Shown in pieces: positions 1 to 8,584 of a stretch of DNA of 64,000 bases; within the stretch, counting starts at the first letter, position 1, and the number at the start of each line of letters is the position of its first letter. Source of the DNA: Akkermansiaceae bacterium (lineage in GTDB: Bacteria; Verrucomicrobiota; Verrucomicrobiia; Verrucomicrobiales; Akkermansiaceae); assembly GCA_024233135.1 (NCBI GenBank), contig JACKPZ010000002.1:124001-188000 (forward strand). The letters are read 5' to 3'. Under the pieces are notes generated by a model. That model worked only from the letters and a program-made list of their open reading frames with translations, had not been told where the DNA came from and did no database searches. A program made the translations under genes and the position numbers.

Positions 1-1945
1 AATTGAGGTCGAGCACGGCCGATGCCGCGATGTCCACGGTCGAGTCGTCATCGAAGCCGGCCGCTCCGAGCGACAGCGTACCACCGTCGACGAACGTGTT
101 TCCGGTGTATCCCGGACCGGCCGCGAGAGTGAGGGTTCCGGCACCTGATTTCAGCAGGGCTCCCGATCCGCCGGGAGCGTCGGCGAGTGTTCCGTCGAAT
201 CCGTTGGTGTTGAACTCCGCGGTTCCCGCGAGCGTGACGATCACGCCGGTGCTGATCGCCGGCACGTTGGCGGCGAGTCGCAGGGTTCCGCCATCGTTGA
301 GCAGGACCGGCGGGAACGCGCTGCCGCCTTGGAATTCGAATCCCTGATTGGTTTCAAACGTGCCGCCGCTCAAGGTGATGCGTCCCCGGCCGGCGTCGTT
401 GGTACCGGATTTCAGGATCAACGGCGAGGCGCCATCGAAATCAAAGACGCCGCCGGAGAACAGCTCGAGCGTCGCGCCGTATCCGCCGATTCCTTCGACG
501 GTGGCCCCGCCGGCCTGGCTCCACATGCCGTCCACCTCCATGCGGGCCGAACGCCCGACGAAAAGGGTGCCCGCGTTGCTGCCGGTTCCGGAGACGCCGA
601 GTGTCTGCTGTGCCGTGCCGGATGAACCCGTGTTTCCGACGCGAACCTGCTTGCCGGTGGGCACCGACACGACCGAGCCGCCGGCGAACTGCACGTTGGT
701 CAGGGAGGAACTCGCCGGACCGATCAACCAACCACCCGACGCCGCGGACTGGTCTCCGAGAACGGCGACGGTTCCGCTCTGGACGGTGGTATCACCGGCG
801 TAGGTGTAGTCCCCCTCGAGCTGGAGCGATCCCGCCCCGCTCTTGATGATGCCGCCCGCACCGGAAAACACTCCATCGCAAATCAGCGAGCCTCCGCTTG
901 CGACGATGATGTCGCGACTCGCCGCGAGCCCCATGTCGAGGCTGACGATCTGCGTGGCTGTGGATAGGTTGGAAAGCGGACCCGCGAGGTCGATCGGGTT
1001 GCCGGTGATTTCGAAATCGCCCGCTCCCGCGTCGAACGTGATGCCCGCGAACGAAGTTTCGGAGGGATAATCGTTTTCATTGACCACATTGGTGGTGCCG
1101 GCGAAGACCAGCGAGTTGCCGGCCGGTGGAGCCAGATCACCCGCCCAGTTGGCCCCGGACGACCAGAACGCGTCACCCGCTCCACCATCCCAGGTGGAGA
1201 ACAGATCCTGCGCCTGCAGCGTGTCCTGGCGTACGTAATTGTCCACGTAGGCGACCTGCAAGGTCCCGCTGAAGGTCCGGAAGAAGAAACTCGTGGGGAC
1301 GATGGTGAGTGAGTGGGAAAACACACCGCAGTCGAGCAGGGTATCCGTGACGGTGTCCCGGATGAGCAGCGCGGCTTGTCCGTCATCGAGACTGACCGTT
1401 CCGCCACCCGGCAGATCGACCACCTCCGTCGCGCCGGAGCGGTTGAACAACATCCTCACCTGATAGTGGCGGTCGAGGGAAAGCGTCGGAAATGTCCCGG
1501 AGACACGGGTCGTGCTGGACGCAAGCCCGAGCGTGCCATTGTTCAACGTCCACCCGATGTAGGTGCCGGTGGTCGTGTTTCCGTTGAGATCACTCACGCC
1601 GAGACCGAAGATGAGCGAACCGCTGAAGCCCGTGGGTTCATAGAGATCGAAACTGATTGTCATCATGTCGCTCACCCCTTGTGAGCGGAGGCGCATGCTC
1701 GCATCCCCCAGTGCGACATACTGGCCGGAACCGAAGGGACTGCCATCCGTCCGGATTTCCTTGATCCCGTTGGCCGAGTTCATGTCGTGGATCGGCAGCG
1801 TCGTCGTCGTCGGAACATTGGCCACGGCGGCCGGGTAGGCGGGCGATTCGCTGGTTTCAAATCCGGTTTTCGTGACGATGCCCGCATGGGTGGCGGATGC
1901 CGCCGCGATGGCCGTCACACAAATGCGAAAAGTGGAGGAATGCAT
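1..1945 (-). CDS. Secreted beta-strand-repeat (autotransporter-associated type) protein, C-terminus beyond window
   Basis: The frame is open from an ATG at 1945 to the left edge, giving about 648 residues and no stop. It begins with a signal peptide (MHSSTFRICVTAIAAASATHAG) and an N-terminal domain of about 240 residues that looks like a PEP-CTERM-type carbohydrate-binding or jelly-roll module. It continues as Gly/Ser/Thr-rich beta-strand repeats with phrases such as GAGSLQLEGDYTYAGDTTV and GAGTLTLAAGPGYTGNTFV, the hallmark of autotransporter-associated beta-strand repeats (family knowledge). Cysteine is nearly absent. It is probably exported to the cell surface, and its end, where an anchor or PEP-CTERM tail would sit, is outside the window. 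It is divergent from an ECF sigma gene across a large inverted repeat. Its ligand and function are unknown. Confidence 0.85.
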   Translation of the reverse strand, partial: MHSSTFRICVTAIAAASATHAGIVTKTGFETSESPAYPAAVANVPTTTTLPIHDMNSANGIKEIRTDGSPFGSGQYVALGDASMRLRSQGVSDMMTISFDLYEPTGFSGSLIFGLGVSDLNGNTTTGTYIGWTLNNGTLGLASSTTRVSGTFPTLSLDRHYQVRMLFNRSGATEVVDLPGGGTVSLDDGQAALLIRDTVTDTLLDCGVFSHSLTIVPTSFFFRTFSGTLQVAYVDNYVRQDTLQAQDLFSTWDGGAGDAFWSSGANWAGDLAPPAGNSLVFAGTTNVVNENDYPSETSFAGITFDAGAGDFEITGNPIDLAGPLSNLSTATQIVSLDMGLAASRDIIVASGGSLICDGVFSGAGGIIKSGAGSLQLEGDYTYAGDTTVQSGTVAVLGDQSAASGGWLIGPASSSLTNVQFAGGSVVSVPTGKQVRVGNTGSSGTAQQTLGVSGTGSNAGTLFVGRSARMEVDGMWSQAGGATVEGIGGYGATLELFSGGVFDFDGASPLILKSGTNDAGRGRITLSGGTFETNQGFEFQGGSAFPPVLLNDGGTLRLAANVPAISTGVIVTLAGTAEFNTNGFDGTLADAPGGSGALLKSGAGTLTLAAGPGYTGNTFVDGGTLSLGAAGFDDDSTVDIAASAVLDLN

Positions 1946-1997
1946 GGTTTTTTGAATGGAACGTGTTTGGTTCACTTGCGAGATACCACGACCGGAA

Positions 1998-2053
1998 AAA
2001 AATTAACATCGCGGCGGAAATCTCCTGAAATTTGCTCCGCGAGGTTAATTTTT
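1998..2053. promoter_or_regulatory. 17-bp inverted repeat between divergent genes
   Basis: The left arm at 1998-2014 (AAAAATTAACATCGCGG) and right arm at 2037-2053 pair at 16 of 17 positions around a 22-bp spacer. It sits between the secreted beta-strand protein (start 1945) and the sigma factor (start 2086), about 50 bp from the first and 32 bp from the second. The arm ends are AT-rich in an otherwise GC-rich stretch. It could be a shared operator, or a hairpin in either transcript. The sequence does not decide which. Confidence 0.6.
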
Positions 2054-2085
2054 CGCCAACCCGCGCATTTCACAGCAGCCCACCG

Positions 2086-2622
2086 ATGGACGACTCCCGC
2101 GAACTCGAATACGTCAAGCTGCTCAGCGACCACCAGTCGATGGTGCGGGCGTACGTGATCTCGCTGATGCCCGGCGCGCCGGGCGTGGACGACGTCATCC
2201 AGGAGGTCAACACGGTGTTGTGGGTGAAACGCGGTGATTTCGAACTCGGCACGTCGTTTCGAGCGTGGGCGCTGGCGATCTGCCGCTTTCAGGTGATGTC
2301 CCATCTGCGGAAGCTCCGGCAACAGCGCTGGGTCACCCTCGACCCCGAACTCATCGACCAACTCGCCGACGAACTCGACGAAACCATCGATGCCGCCCGC
2401 GAGGAACGCCGGCACAAGGCACTCAAGGACTGCATCGGCAAGCTCCGCGACGCCGACCGCGAGCTGCTTGTGGAGCGCTACTGGCACAAGACGCGGTTGC
2501 AGGACTTCGCCGTATGCACCGGCCGCTCGGTAAGCGCCCTGCGGGTCACGCTTTTCCGCCTCCGCGCCGGATTGAAACGCTGCATCGAGGACAAGTGCGG
2601 AAACCTCGCGGACCCATCATGA
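2086..2622 (+). CDS. ECF-type RNA polymerase sigma factor (Rhodopirellula/Verrucomicrobium family)
   Basis: This is a 178-residue sigma-70-family factor of the short ECF layout. Region 2 lies at about residues 10-75 (VDDVIQEVNTVLWVKR, then FRAWALAICRFQ) and region 4 at about 115-170 (LRDADRELLVERYW, then SVSALRVTLFRLR, the -35-recognition helix). The sequence matches the sigma factors described from Rhodopirellula and Verrucomicrobium. I chose the ATG at 2086 because the upstream ATG at 2032 lies inside the inverted repeat and adds only unlikely residues. Its stop overlaps the start of the following FecR-LamG gene by four bases (ATGA), so the two are translationally coupled. The arrangement suggests a sigma/membrane-regulator pair, with the partner encoded downstream. 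Its target promoters are not known. Confidence 0.9.
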   Translation: MDDSRELEYVKLLSDHQSMVRAYVISLMPGAPGVDDVIQEVNTVLWVKRGDFELGTSFRAWALAICRFQVMSHLRKLRQQRWVTLDPELIDQLADELDETIDAAREERRHKALKDCIGKLRDADRELLVERYWHKTRLQDFAVCTGRSVSALRVTLFRLRAGLKRCIEDKCGNLADPS

Positions 2623-4163
2623 GCGAGCGACATCCAAACCCGCGGCAGTTGGAGCAGCTCTTCCAGGACATGGAGGACGGTTGCATCGACGCGGACGACC
2701 ACCGGCATCTCTCGGAACTCCTCCGTGCGGATCCGGCGATCCGCCGCCGTTTCCTCGACCACATGTCGTTCGCCAGCGCGCTGCATGCCGAGGCCGCGGC
2801 GGTGGTCGGCATCGAGGGCGAGTCGCCATGGCAACACGCGCTGCCGACGAAACGCCGGGACATGGTGCACGCCATCATCTGGGCCGCGGCCGCCGTGTTC
2901 ATCCTCGCTCTCGGTGCCCGCCTCGTCGAGGTGCGGAAACCCACACCGCCCGCCTTGGCCACGGGACCAGGCACGGAGTGGAGCTATCTCAGCGGCGGCT
3001 TGGAAAAGAGCGACTTCGCGCCCGACACACGGATCGACATCCGCAAGGGCACGTTGGAAATCACGACACCCACCGGCACCCGGATGTTGCTTGAGGGACC
3101 GTCCACCCTCACATGGCACACGAAGGGTTCCACCTCTCTGTCCAGCGGACAGGCGTGGGTCGCAGTCGCCAAAGGCGACGAGGGGTTTTCCGTGCGACTG
3201 CCGCGCATCAAGGTCACCGACCTCGGCACCGAATTCGGCGTATCTACGACGCCGGACCACGACGAGGTTCACGTCGCCGTCGGCCGGGTGAAGGTGGATC
3301 CGAAGTTCCGGGAGATCCGCGGCCGTGAACTGACGACCGGCGAGGCGATCACCACCGATGCCGTCGGACGAATCAGCGAGATCCCCTGCGATTCCTCCCG
3401 CTTCGTCCGCAATCTTCCCGCCGGGCCGATCCATATCCGCTGGAGTTTCGATGGACTCGAAAACGGATCGTTTCCCGCCGCCGCCAACGGGCTGCCGGCG
3501 ATGCCCCTTGTTCCCTCCGGCGGGCCGTCCATGAAGGTTCCCCAACTGGTGCCGGGGCCTTTCGGCGCGGCTTACGATCTCGCCGCCTCCCAACACGGAG
3601 CCGTCTCGCAGTTCGCCGGGCTGGCGGGCACCTCGCCGCGCACCGTGGCGTTGTGGATCCGAGGGCACGACCTCCCGTCCGCCACGGCTCCCGAAGGCTA
3701 CGTGATGAATCCATCCCTTCTCCTTTGGGGCAGTCCCGGAGGCGGAGGCAACAAATGGAACCTCGCGCTCCACCCCGATGGCAAATCCATCATCATCCAA
3801 TGGGGAGGATCGTGGATTTCCTCTCCTCTCCCCGACGGCGGCAGCGTGCTTGATGGCAAGTGGCATCACATCGCCGCCGTCTTCACCGGCAGGCACGTGG
3901 ATGGAGCGCCCGAGATCGACTTCTACGTCGATGGTGAAATCCTGCCCCGCGGGAGCGGACCGGCCGTCACACCGGTGAACACAGAGATTTCCTCGCCCTC
4001 GGCACGACCGCTCACCATCGGCCTGCTCGACACTTACGAGGCGGGAAAGACCATCGTGATGCCCTTGCAGATGGATGAACTGGTGATCACCCGTCAGTCC
4101 TTGAGCGCGGACGAAATCCGCCGACTCATGGAAACCAACCAGCTGTCAGGATCCGCGGACTAG
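2619..4163 (+). CDS. FecR-domain membrane protein with C-terminal LamG-like domain
   Basis: The 514-residue protein has a cytoplasmic N-terminal part of about 80 residues, one membrane helix at about 83-100 (IIWAAAAVFILALGA), a FecR-like periplasmic domain at about 115-260 (VKVTDLGTEFGV-type core) and a laminin-G/concanavalin-like jelly roll at about 290-510 (VLDGKWHHIAAVFTG is the typical LamG strand). FecR proteins transduce signals to ECF sigma factors in iron systems. FecR-LamG fusions beside ECF sigma genes are common in Planctomycetes and Verrucomicrobia. The ATG at 2619 overlaps the sigma stop, supporting an operon. I infer a sugar- or surface-sensing anti-sigma-like partner. No TonB receptor lies nearby, so this is not a classic siderophore system. 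Confidence 0.85.
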   Translation: MSERHPNPRQLEQLFQDMEDGCIDADDHRHLSELLRADPAIRRRFLDHMSFASALHAEAAAVVGIEGESPWQHALPTKRRDMVHAIIWAAAAVFILALGARLVEVRKPTPPALATGPGTEWSYLSGGLEKSDFAPDTRIDIRKGTLEITTPTGTRMLLEGPSTLTWHTKGSTSLSSGQAWVAVAKGDEGFSVRLPRIKVTDLGTEFGVSTTPDHDEVHVAVGRVKVDPKFREIRGRELTTGEAITTDAVGRISEIPCDSSRFVRNLPAGPIHIRWSFDGLENGSFPAAANGLPAMPLVPSGGPSMKVPQLVPGPFGAAYDLAASQHGAVSQFAGLAGTSPRTVALWIRGHDLPSATAPEGYVMNPSLLLWGSPGGGGNKWNLALHPDGKSIIIQWGGSWISSPLPDGGSVLDGKWHHIAAVFTGRHVDGAPEIDFYVDGEILPRGSGPAVTPVNTEISSPSARPLTIGLLDTYEAGKTIVMPLQMDELVITRQSLSADEIRRLMETNQLSGSAD

Positions 4164-4175
4164 CAAGGTGCCGCC

Positions 4176-4204
4176 TTGACCCGAAGCCCTTGCGGAGTTA
4201 CCAA
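4176..4204 (+). promoter_or_regulatory. Weak candidate promoter for the metal-efflux operon
   Basis: TTGACC at 4176-4181 is separated by 17 bp from TACCAA at 4199-4204, directly upstream of the Cys-rich gene at 4238. The -35 is good and the -10 is poor, as at promoters that need an activator. I could not see a convincing MerR-type dyad, and no MerR-family gene is in the window. Confidence 0.25.
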
Positions 4205-4237
4205 GAGAAGGGTCCGCGCAGGGCCTTTCCGGATGAG

Positions 4238-4603
4238 ATGAACGTTTTCCGCTCGATCGCCGCCGTGTTGCTGGCGCTGGTAGTTGCCAGCCCGCTCTGC
4301 TGCTGCGCGGGTGAGTCGGTCTCTTCCACGCAGCGCCATTCGTGCTGCTCGCGAACGGATCCACCCGATTCCAAGCGCAAGAACGACGACGGGCACGCCT
4401 GCCTCTGCAAATCGAAGGAACCCCGCGACAGCGCGAAACATCTCACCCTGCCTACGGCCCCACCCGTGGCAGACCTGCCCTCCCCGCAGGGCGTCGATAT
4501 CCACGTGTTGCCCCTCGCCGGAGATGCGCCGGTCGCTGTGCGGAATCAACTCCGCGCCCCGCCGGGGTCCCTTCTCGTCTGGTATTCCCGCTGGTTGATT
4601 TGA
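4238..4603 (+). CDS. Small exported Cys/His-rich protein of the metal-efflux operon
   Basis: This is a 121-residue protein with a hydrophobic N-terminal segment (MNVFRSIAAVLLALVVA) followed at once by a cysteine cluster (PLCCCAGES) and two more Cys groups (HSCCSRT, HACLCKS) within 65 residues. The remainder is Pro-rich and ends in WYSRWLI. An upstream in-frame start at 4190 would put charged residues ahead of the signal sequence, so the ATG at 4238 is preferred. It is the first gene of the operon leading into the lipoprotein, TolC, adaptor and RND pump genes. Its cysteines suggest binding of soft metals such as copper or silver in the envelope, which is inference. I do not recognise a named family. 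Confidence 0.65.
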   Translation: MNVFRSIAAVLLALVVASPLCCCAGESVSSTQRHSCCSRTDPPDSKRKNDDGHACLCKSKEPRDSAKHLTLPTAPPVADLPSPQGVDIHVLPLAGDAPVAVRNQLRAPPGSLLVWYSRWLI

Positions 4604-4728
4604 TTCCCGGAAGGAGCGTTCGGCAGCAGCCGAAACCCCGGGGCACCGTCATGTCGTGGCGCGTGCCTGTTCTCCGTCGACACGACGGATTTCGCACCTC
4701 CGATCTAACAAATCATCACCAGACCATC

Positions 4729-4989
4729 ATGAAACAAGCATTCCTTTTCAGCACCTTCCTCCTCCTCGCGGCCTGTCAAAAAGAAGCGCCGCAGACACCG
4801 GCCGCGGACACCACCGCCTACCCGCTCGACCATTGCCTCGTCTCCGGCGAGAAACTCGGATCGATGGGCGACGCCGTTTCGATCGTTCACGACGGACGCG
4901 AGATCAAGTTCTGCTGCGACCAGTGCATCCCGAAGTTCCGGGAGGACCCGGAGAAGTATCTCTCGAAACTCGACTCCGAGACCAAGTAA
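4729..4989 (+). CDS. Metal-binding (TRASH/YHS-like) lipoprotein
   Basis: The 86-residue product starts with a lipoprotein signal (MKQAFLFSTFLLLAAC, lipid-modified Cys at 16). The mature part carries a compact metal-binding motif, DHCLVSGEKLGSMG followed by IKFCCDQCIPKFREDPEKYL. The spacing of cysteines and the KF..DP.KYL ending resemble TRASH/YHS domains used in heavy-metal handling. It lies 28 bp upstream of the TolC-like gene. I infer a periplasmic metal-binding accessory of the pump, delivering or buffering Cu/Ag. An in-frame extension to 4342 lacks a signal peptide and is rejected. Confidence 0.75.
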   Translation: MKQAFLFSTFLLLAACQKEAPQTPAADTTAYPLDHCLVSGEKLGSMGDAVSIVHDGREIKFCCDQCIPKFREDPEKYLSKLDSETK

Positions 4990-5017
4990 CCGGTCTCCCG
5001 GTTTCCGGGATCACGCC

Positions 5018-6334
5018 ATGAAACTCCGAATTCTTCTCGGAACCCTCGGGTTCCTGGGGTGGGCCACGTCGTGCACGCAGACGCCATCCGTGGTCGATGC
5101 GAAGTCCGGCGGGCTCGAAGCGCCGCCACCTACCGCCGCGGTCGACTATCCGGTGCCCGCAGCGGCGGGTCCGGACACACTCGCCCGGCTCGCGATCCGC
5201 CATCACCCGTCGATCGCCGCCGCCCGCCATCGGGCGGAGCGCCTTGATGCGAAGGTGCCGCAGGAATCCGCGCTGCCGGATCCCACGCTGGAAGTCGCCG
5301 CCGGGTCGATGGCCGAGACCGCCGCCGGCCGCATGGAGGCGATGGGCGCGGTGAAACAGAAGATTCCGTTTCCCGGGAAACGACGGGAAGCGGCGGCCGC
5401 AGCCAACAGCGAAGCCTCCGCCGCCCGTGCCGAGATCAAGGCCTTGGAACTGAAACTCACCGAACAGGTCCACGCCGCCTGGTGGGATCTTCACCTAACA
5501 GAGCAAACGCTGCGCCTCACCCGCGAGAGCAAGTCGTTGCTCGAGTCGATGAGCGACACGGTCGACGCACGGGTCGCCGCCGGCCAAGCGAACCAGTCGG
5601 ATCAACTCCGGCTGGCGAACGAGGTCGGCTTGATCGATCGGGACCTGCTCGAAGCGCAACAACTCGGAAACACGGCGCGTGCGAGGTTGAATTCGCTGCT
5701 CAACCGACCGGCGGGATCGAAACTGAGCATCGCCGGCGACGCGCCGATCCCGTCCGCCGGTTCGCTCGCGACGTTGCTCGCCCGCGCCGAGGCGCGTCAC
5801 CCGGAGGTCGCCGCGGCCCAGCGGAAGTCGGACGCCTTCCGCCATCGGCTCAAGCGCGCCGAGCTCGAACGCTACCCGGACGTCACCGCAGGCCTCGCAG
5901 GGGCTTCGATCTCATCATCCGGCCTCGCACCGATGGCCAACGGCCGCGATCAGGTCTATGGAACACTCGGCGTCAACATCCCGCTTTGGCAGGAACCAAG
6001 GCGGGCGATGATCCGGGAGGCCGGTGAAGGCATCGCCGAGACGGAGGCGATGGTGGCCGCAGCGCGTTCCGACCTGCGTTATCGTGTCGAGGACGCATGG
6101 TTCCGCGCGACCACCGCCCGTGACGTTGTCGATCTGTTCGAGAACCGGCTCATCCCGGACGCGCTTCAAACCTACGAGGTGACCCTCACCGGATACAGCG
6201 CCGGCACCAGCGACTTCAACGGCTTGGTGGAAACCTGGCGCCAGCTCCTCGCCTATCAACTCCAACTCGCCCGCAACCGCGCCCAGCTCGGCAAGGCGAC
6301 GGCCACCCTCCGCGCCGCCGCCGCGATCGATTGA
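5018..6334 (+). CDS. TolC-family outer-membrane efflux channel (CusC-like)
   Basis: At 438 residues, this protein has a signal peptide with a likely lipobox ending in WATSC and two outer-membrane-efflux-protein (TolC) repeats in its long helical regions (for example AEIKALELKLTEQVHAAWWD and the later AETEAMVAAARSDLRYRVED). TolC-family trimers form the outer-membrane and periplasmic duct of tripartite pumps. The gene sits directly before the adaptor (15 bp) and the RND pump, so it is the channel of this heavy-metal efflux system. Its length is normal for the family. Confidence 0.88.
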   Translation: MKLRILLGTLGFLGWATSCTQTPSVVDAKSGGLEAPPPTAAVDYPVPAAAGPDTLARLAIRHHPSIAAARHRAERLDAKVPQESALPDPTLEVAAGSMAETAAGRMEAMGAVKQKIPFPGKRREAAAAANSEASAARAEIKALELKLTEQVHAAWWDLHLTEQTLRLTRESKSLLESMSDTVDARVAAGQANQSDQLRLANEVGLIDRDLLEAQQLGNTARARLNSLLNRPAGSKLSIAGDAPIPSAGSLATLLARAEARHPEVAAAQRKSDAFRHRLKRAELERYPDVTAGLAGASISSSGLAPMANGRDQVYGTLGVNIPLWQEPRRAMIREAGEGIAETEAMVAAARSDLRYRVEDAWFRATTARDVVDLFENRLIPDALQTYEVTLTGYSAGTSDFNGLVETWRQLLAYQLQLARNRAQLGKATATLRAAAAID

Positions 6335-6349
6335 AACCCGCATTTCGTC

Positions 6350-8563
6350 ATGAAGACACCTGCCTTTCTCCAGCGGCTGCGCCACTCGCCGCGCATCCTT
6401 CTTTCCCTGTTCCTTCCGCTCGCACTCTTCCTTCTCGGCTGGTGGTTCGGCCTGCCGTCCGGCGACGGCCACGACCACGGCAAGAGCGCGGCCGACGAGA
6501 CCATCTGGACCTGCTCGATGCACCCGCAGATCCGCCAGCCGAACCCCGGTCTCTGCCCGATCTGCAACATGGACCTCATCCCGCTCGCGTCCGGGGAAAC
6601 CAGGGGATTGCGCGAAGTCTCCGTTTCCGAGGAAGCCGCGGCGCTGCTCGACGTCCGGGTGACACCTGTCATGCGCGCGCCCGCGGTCGCCGAGCGCCGC
6701 TTGTTCGGCCGCATCGAATACGACGAGCGCCGCATCACCACCGTCACCGCCCGGGTGGGTGGACGCATCGAACGCCTCTATCCGGATTTCACCGGATCCC
6801 TCATCCGCAACGGCGACCACCTCGCGGAAATCTATTCGCCCGAATTGTTGGTGGCACAGAAGGAACTCATCGAGGCCCGCAGGGCGATGGAACGCGGCGG
6901 TTCCCCATCGACCGCCGTCGAGACCACACGCGGGAGGCTGCTCGAAGCGGCCCGCGAAAAACTCCGGCTTCTCCAACTGAGCCCGCAACAGATCTCCCGG
7001 ATCGAACAAAACGATTCTCCGGATCCGACGCTCCAGATCGACTCGCCGCAGGATGGCGTGGTCGTCGCGAAGCTCGTCAACGAAGGCAACTACGTGAAAA
7101 CCGGCGACCCGATCCTGCGCCTGGCGAAACTCGACAGCGTATGGTTGATCGTCGACGCCTACGAAAGCGATCTGCCGTGGATCCGCTACGGGCAGGACGT
7201 GCAGTTCACCGTCGACTCCGTCCCCGGCGAGGAGTTCCACGGCCGCGTTTCCTTCATCGACCCCTCGCTGGACCCGATGCGCCGGAGCGCCTCGGTGCGG
7301 ATCAACGTGCCCAACCCGCGGGGGCTCCTGAAGCCCGGAGTCTTCGCCAAGGTTCGGATCGTGGCGCGGATGACGGCGGCGGGCAATGTCATCGATCCAT
7401 CGCTCGCCGGGAAATGGATCAGTCCGATGCACCCGGAGATCGTCAAGGATGTTCCGGGCCAATGTGATATCTGCGGCATGGATCTCGTTCCGGCGGAGAC
7501 CCTCGGCTTCGTGGGCGAATCTCCGGATGCGGAGGAACCCTTGCTGGTGCCGCGCAGCGCCGTGCTGCGCACCGGAGACCGCGCCATCGCCTATGTGAAA
7601 CTGCCCGAGGAATCCGATCCGGTGTTTGAAGGACGCCAGATCGTCCTCGGTCCCGCGGTGGGAACCGAATTCATCGTCAGGGAGGGACTTTCCGAAGGGG
7701 AACTCGTGGTTTCCCGCGGTGCGTTCATGCTCGATTCCGAGCTTCAGATCCAGGGCAAGCCGTCGATGATGAACCGCAACGCCGGTCTTGAGGAGCGCCC
7801 GGCCGGCACTGCCTCGAGTGAACTCCGGGGCCGCTGGTCTCCCCTGCTCCGCGAACTCGACCGCATCGGCGCCGCGGTCCGCGCGGAAAACCGGGATGCC
7901 CTCCGATCCCATATCTCCCAGCTCGGCGAGATGATCCGCGAAACACCGGTCGACGGCCTCGACGATGAGGAACGTGGATTGTGGTCGGAGTTCGCCGGCA
8001 GGCTCCAGGCGGATCTCGCCGTCGCGGAACGACAGGTCGGGCAAGCTCCGGAGAACGCATGGAGGATCGTCAGCCGGGGCATCGAGGACGCGGCACTCCA
8101 CCTCGGCCTCTCCTATCAGCCGCTTGCCGCGCCCGCCGCGGATCCCGCCGTGACCGAGGCGCTCCGCCCGGTGACGCGCGCCTACCAACCGCTGGCCGCC
8201 GCCCTCGCCGCCGATGACGATGCCAAGGCGAAGGCCGCCGCCGATTCCCTCCTCGAATCAATTCCTAACAATCTGCCGGCCGCCTTGCGCGAGGCGGCCG
8301 AGGCGACCGCCACGGCGGACGGCATCGACGATCGGCGCGCTGCATTCCACACCTTGAGCGACATCCTCATCGGACTGATCCGCGACCACGCGCTGGACCG
8401 CCTCGGAAACCTCTATGTGGTCCACTGCCCGATGGCATTCCAGGGAAACGGAGCCGACTGGCTCTCCGACTCGGCCGAAGTCATCAACCCCTACTTCGGC
8501 GATGCCATGCTCCACTGCGGTTCGGTCACCGACACCCTGTCGCGCGAAACCGGCGACCGCTGA
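6350..8563 (+). CDS. cusB: RND efflux periplasmic adaptor (CusB-like) with two heavy-metal-binding modules and DUF3347-like tail
   Basis: The 737-residue protein is long for an adaptor. An N-terminal membrane anchor spans about 16-34 and a His-rich linker follows (DGHDHGK). The first heavy-metal-binding module is at about 52-79 (WTCSMHP...PGLCPICNMDLIPL). The barrel-sandwich/lipoyl region includes GRIEYDERRI, VGGRIERLY and SPQDGVVVAKLVNEGNYV. A second module is inserted at about 356-382 (WISPMHP...PGQCDICGMDLVP), inside the adaptor body. The C-terminal part from about residue 560 resembles DUF3347, ending in HCPMAFQ and MLHCG, a likely further metal site. CusB proteins bridge the RND pump and the outer channel and hand over Cu(I)/Ag(I). 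The repeated modules imply several metal sites on one polypeptide. Confidence 0.9.
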   Translation: MKTPAFLQRLRHSPRILLSLFLPLALFLLGWWFGLPSGDGHDHGKSAADETIWTCSMHPQIRQPNPGLCPICNMDLIPLASGETRGLREVSVSEEAAALLDVRVTPVMRAPAVAERRLFGRIEYDERRITTVTARVGGRIERLYPDFTGSLIRNGDHLAEIYSPELLVAQKELIEARRAMERGGSPSTAVETTRGRLLEAAREKLRLLQLSPQQISRIEQNDSPDPTLQIDSPQDGVVVAKLVNEGNYVKTGDPILRLAKLDSVWLIVDAYESDLPWIRYGQDVQFTVDSVPGEEFHGRVSFIDPSLDPMRRSASVRINVPNPRGLLKPGVFAKVRIVARMTAAGNVIDPSLAGKWISPMHPEIVKDVPGQCDICGMDLVPAETLGFVGESPDAEEPLLVPRSAVLRTGDRAIAYVKLPEESDPVFEGRQIVLGPAVGTEFIVREGLSEGELVVSRGAFMLDSELQIQGKPSMMNRNAGLEERPAGTASSELRGRWSPLLRELDRIGAAVRAENRDALRSHISQLGEMIRETPVDGLDDEERGLWSEFAGRLQADLAVAERQVGQAPENAWRIVSRGIEDAALHLGLSYQPLAAPAADPAVTEALRPVTRAYQPLAAALAADDDAKAKAAADSLLESIPNNLPAALREAAEATATADGIDDRRAAFHTLSDILIGLIRDHALDRLGNLYVVHCPMAFQGNGADWLSDSAEVINPYFGDAMLHCGSVTDTLSRETGDR

Positions 8564-8584
8564 TCCCCGACCAACCGGCATCCG

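Noticed and set aside
5915..8188. 757-residue minus-strand frame opposite cusB
   Set aside because: Composition typical of high-GC antisense shadows, no recognisable domain, and the plus frame encodes a complete adaptor.
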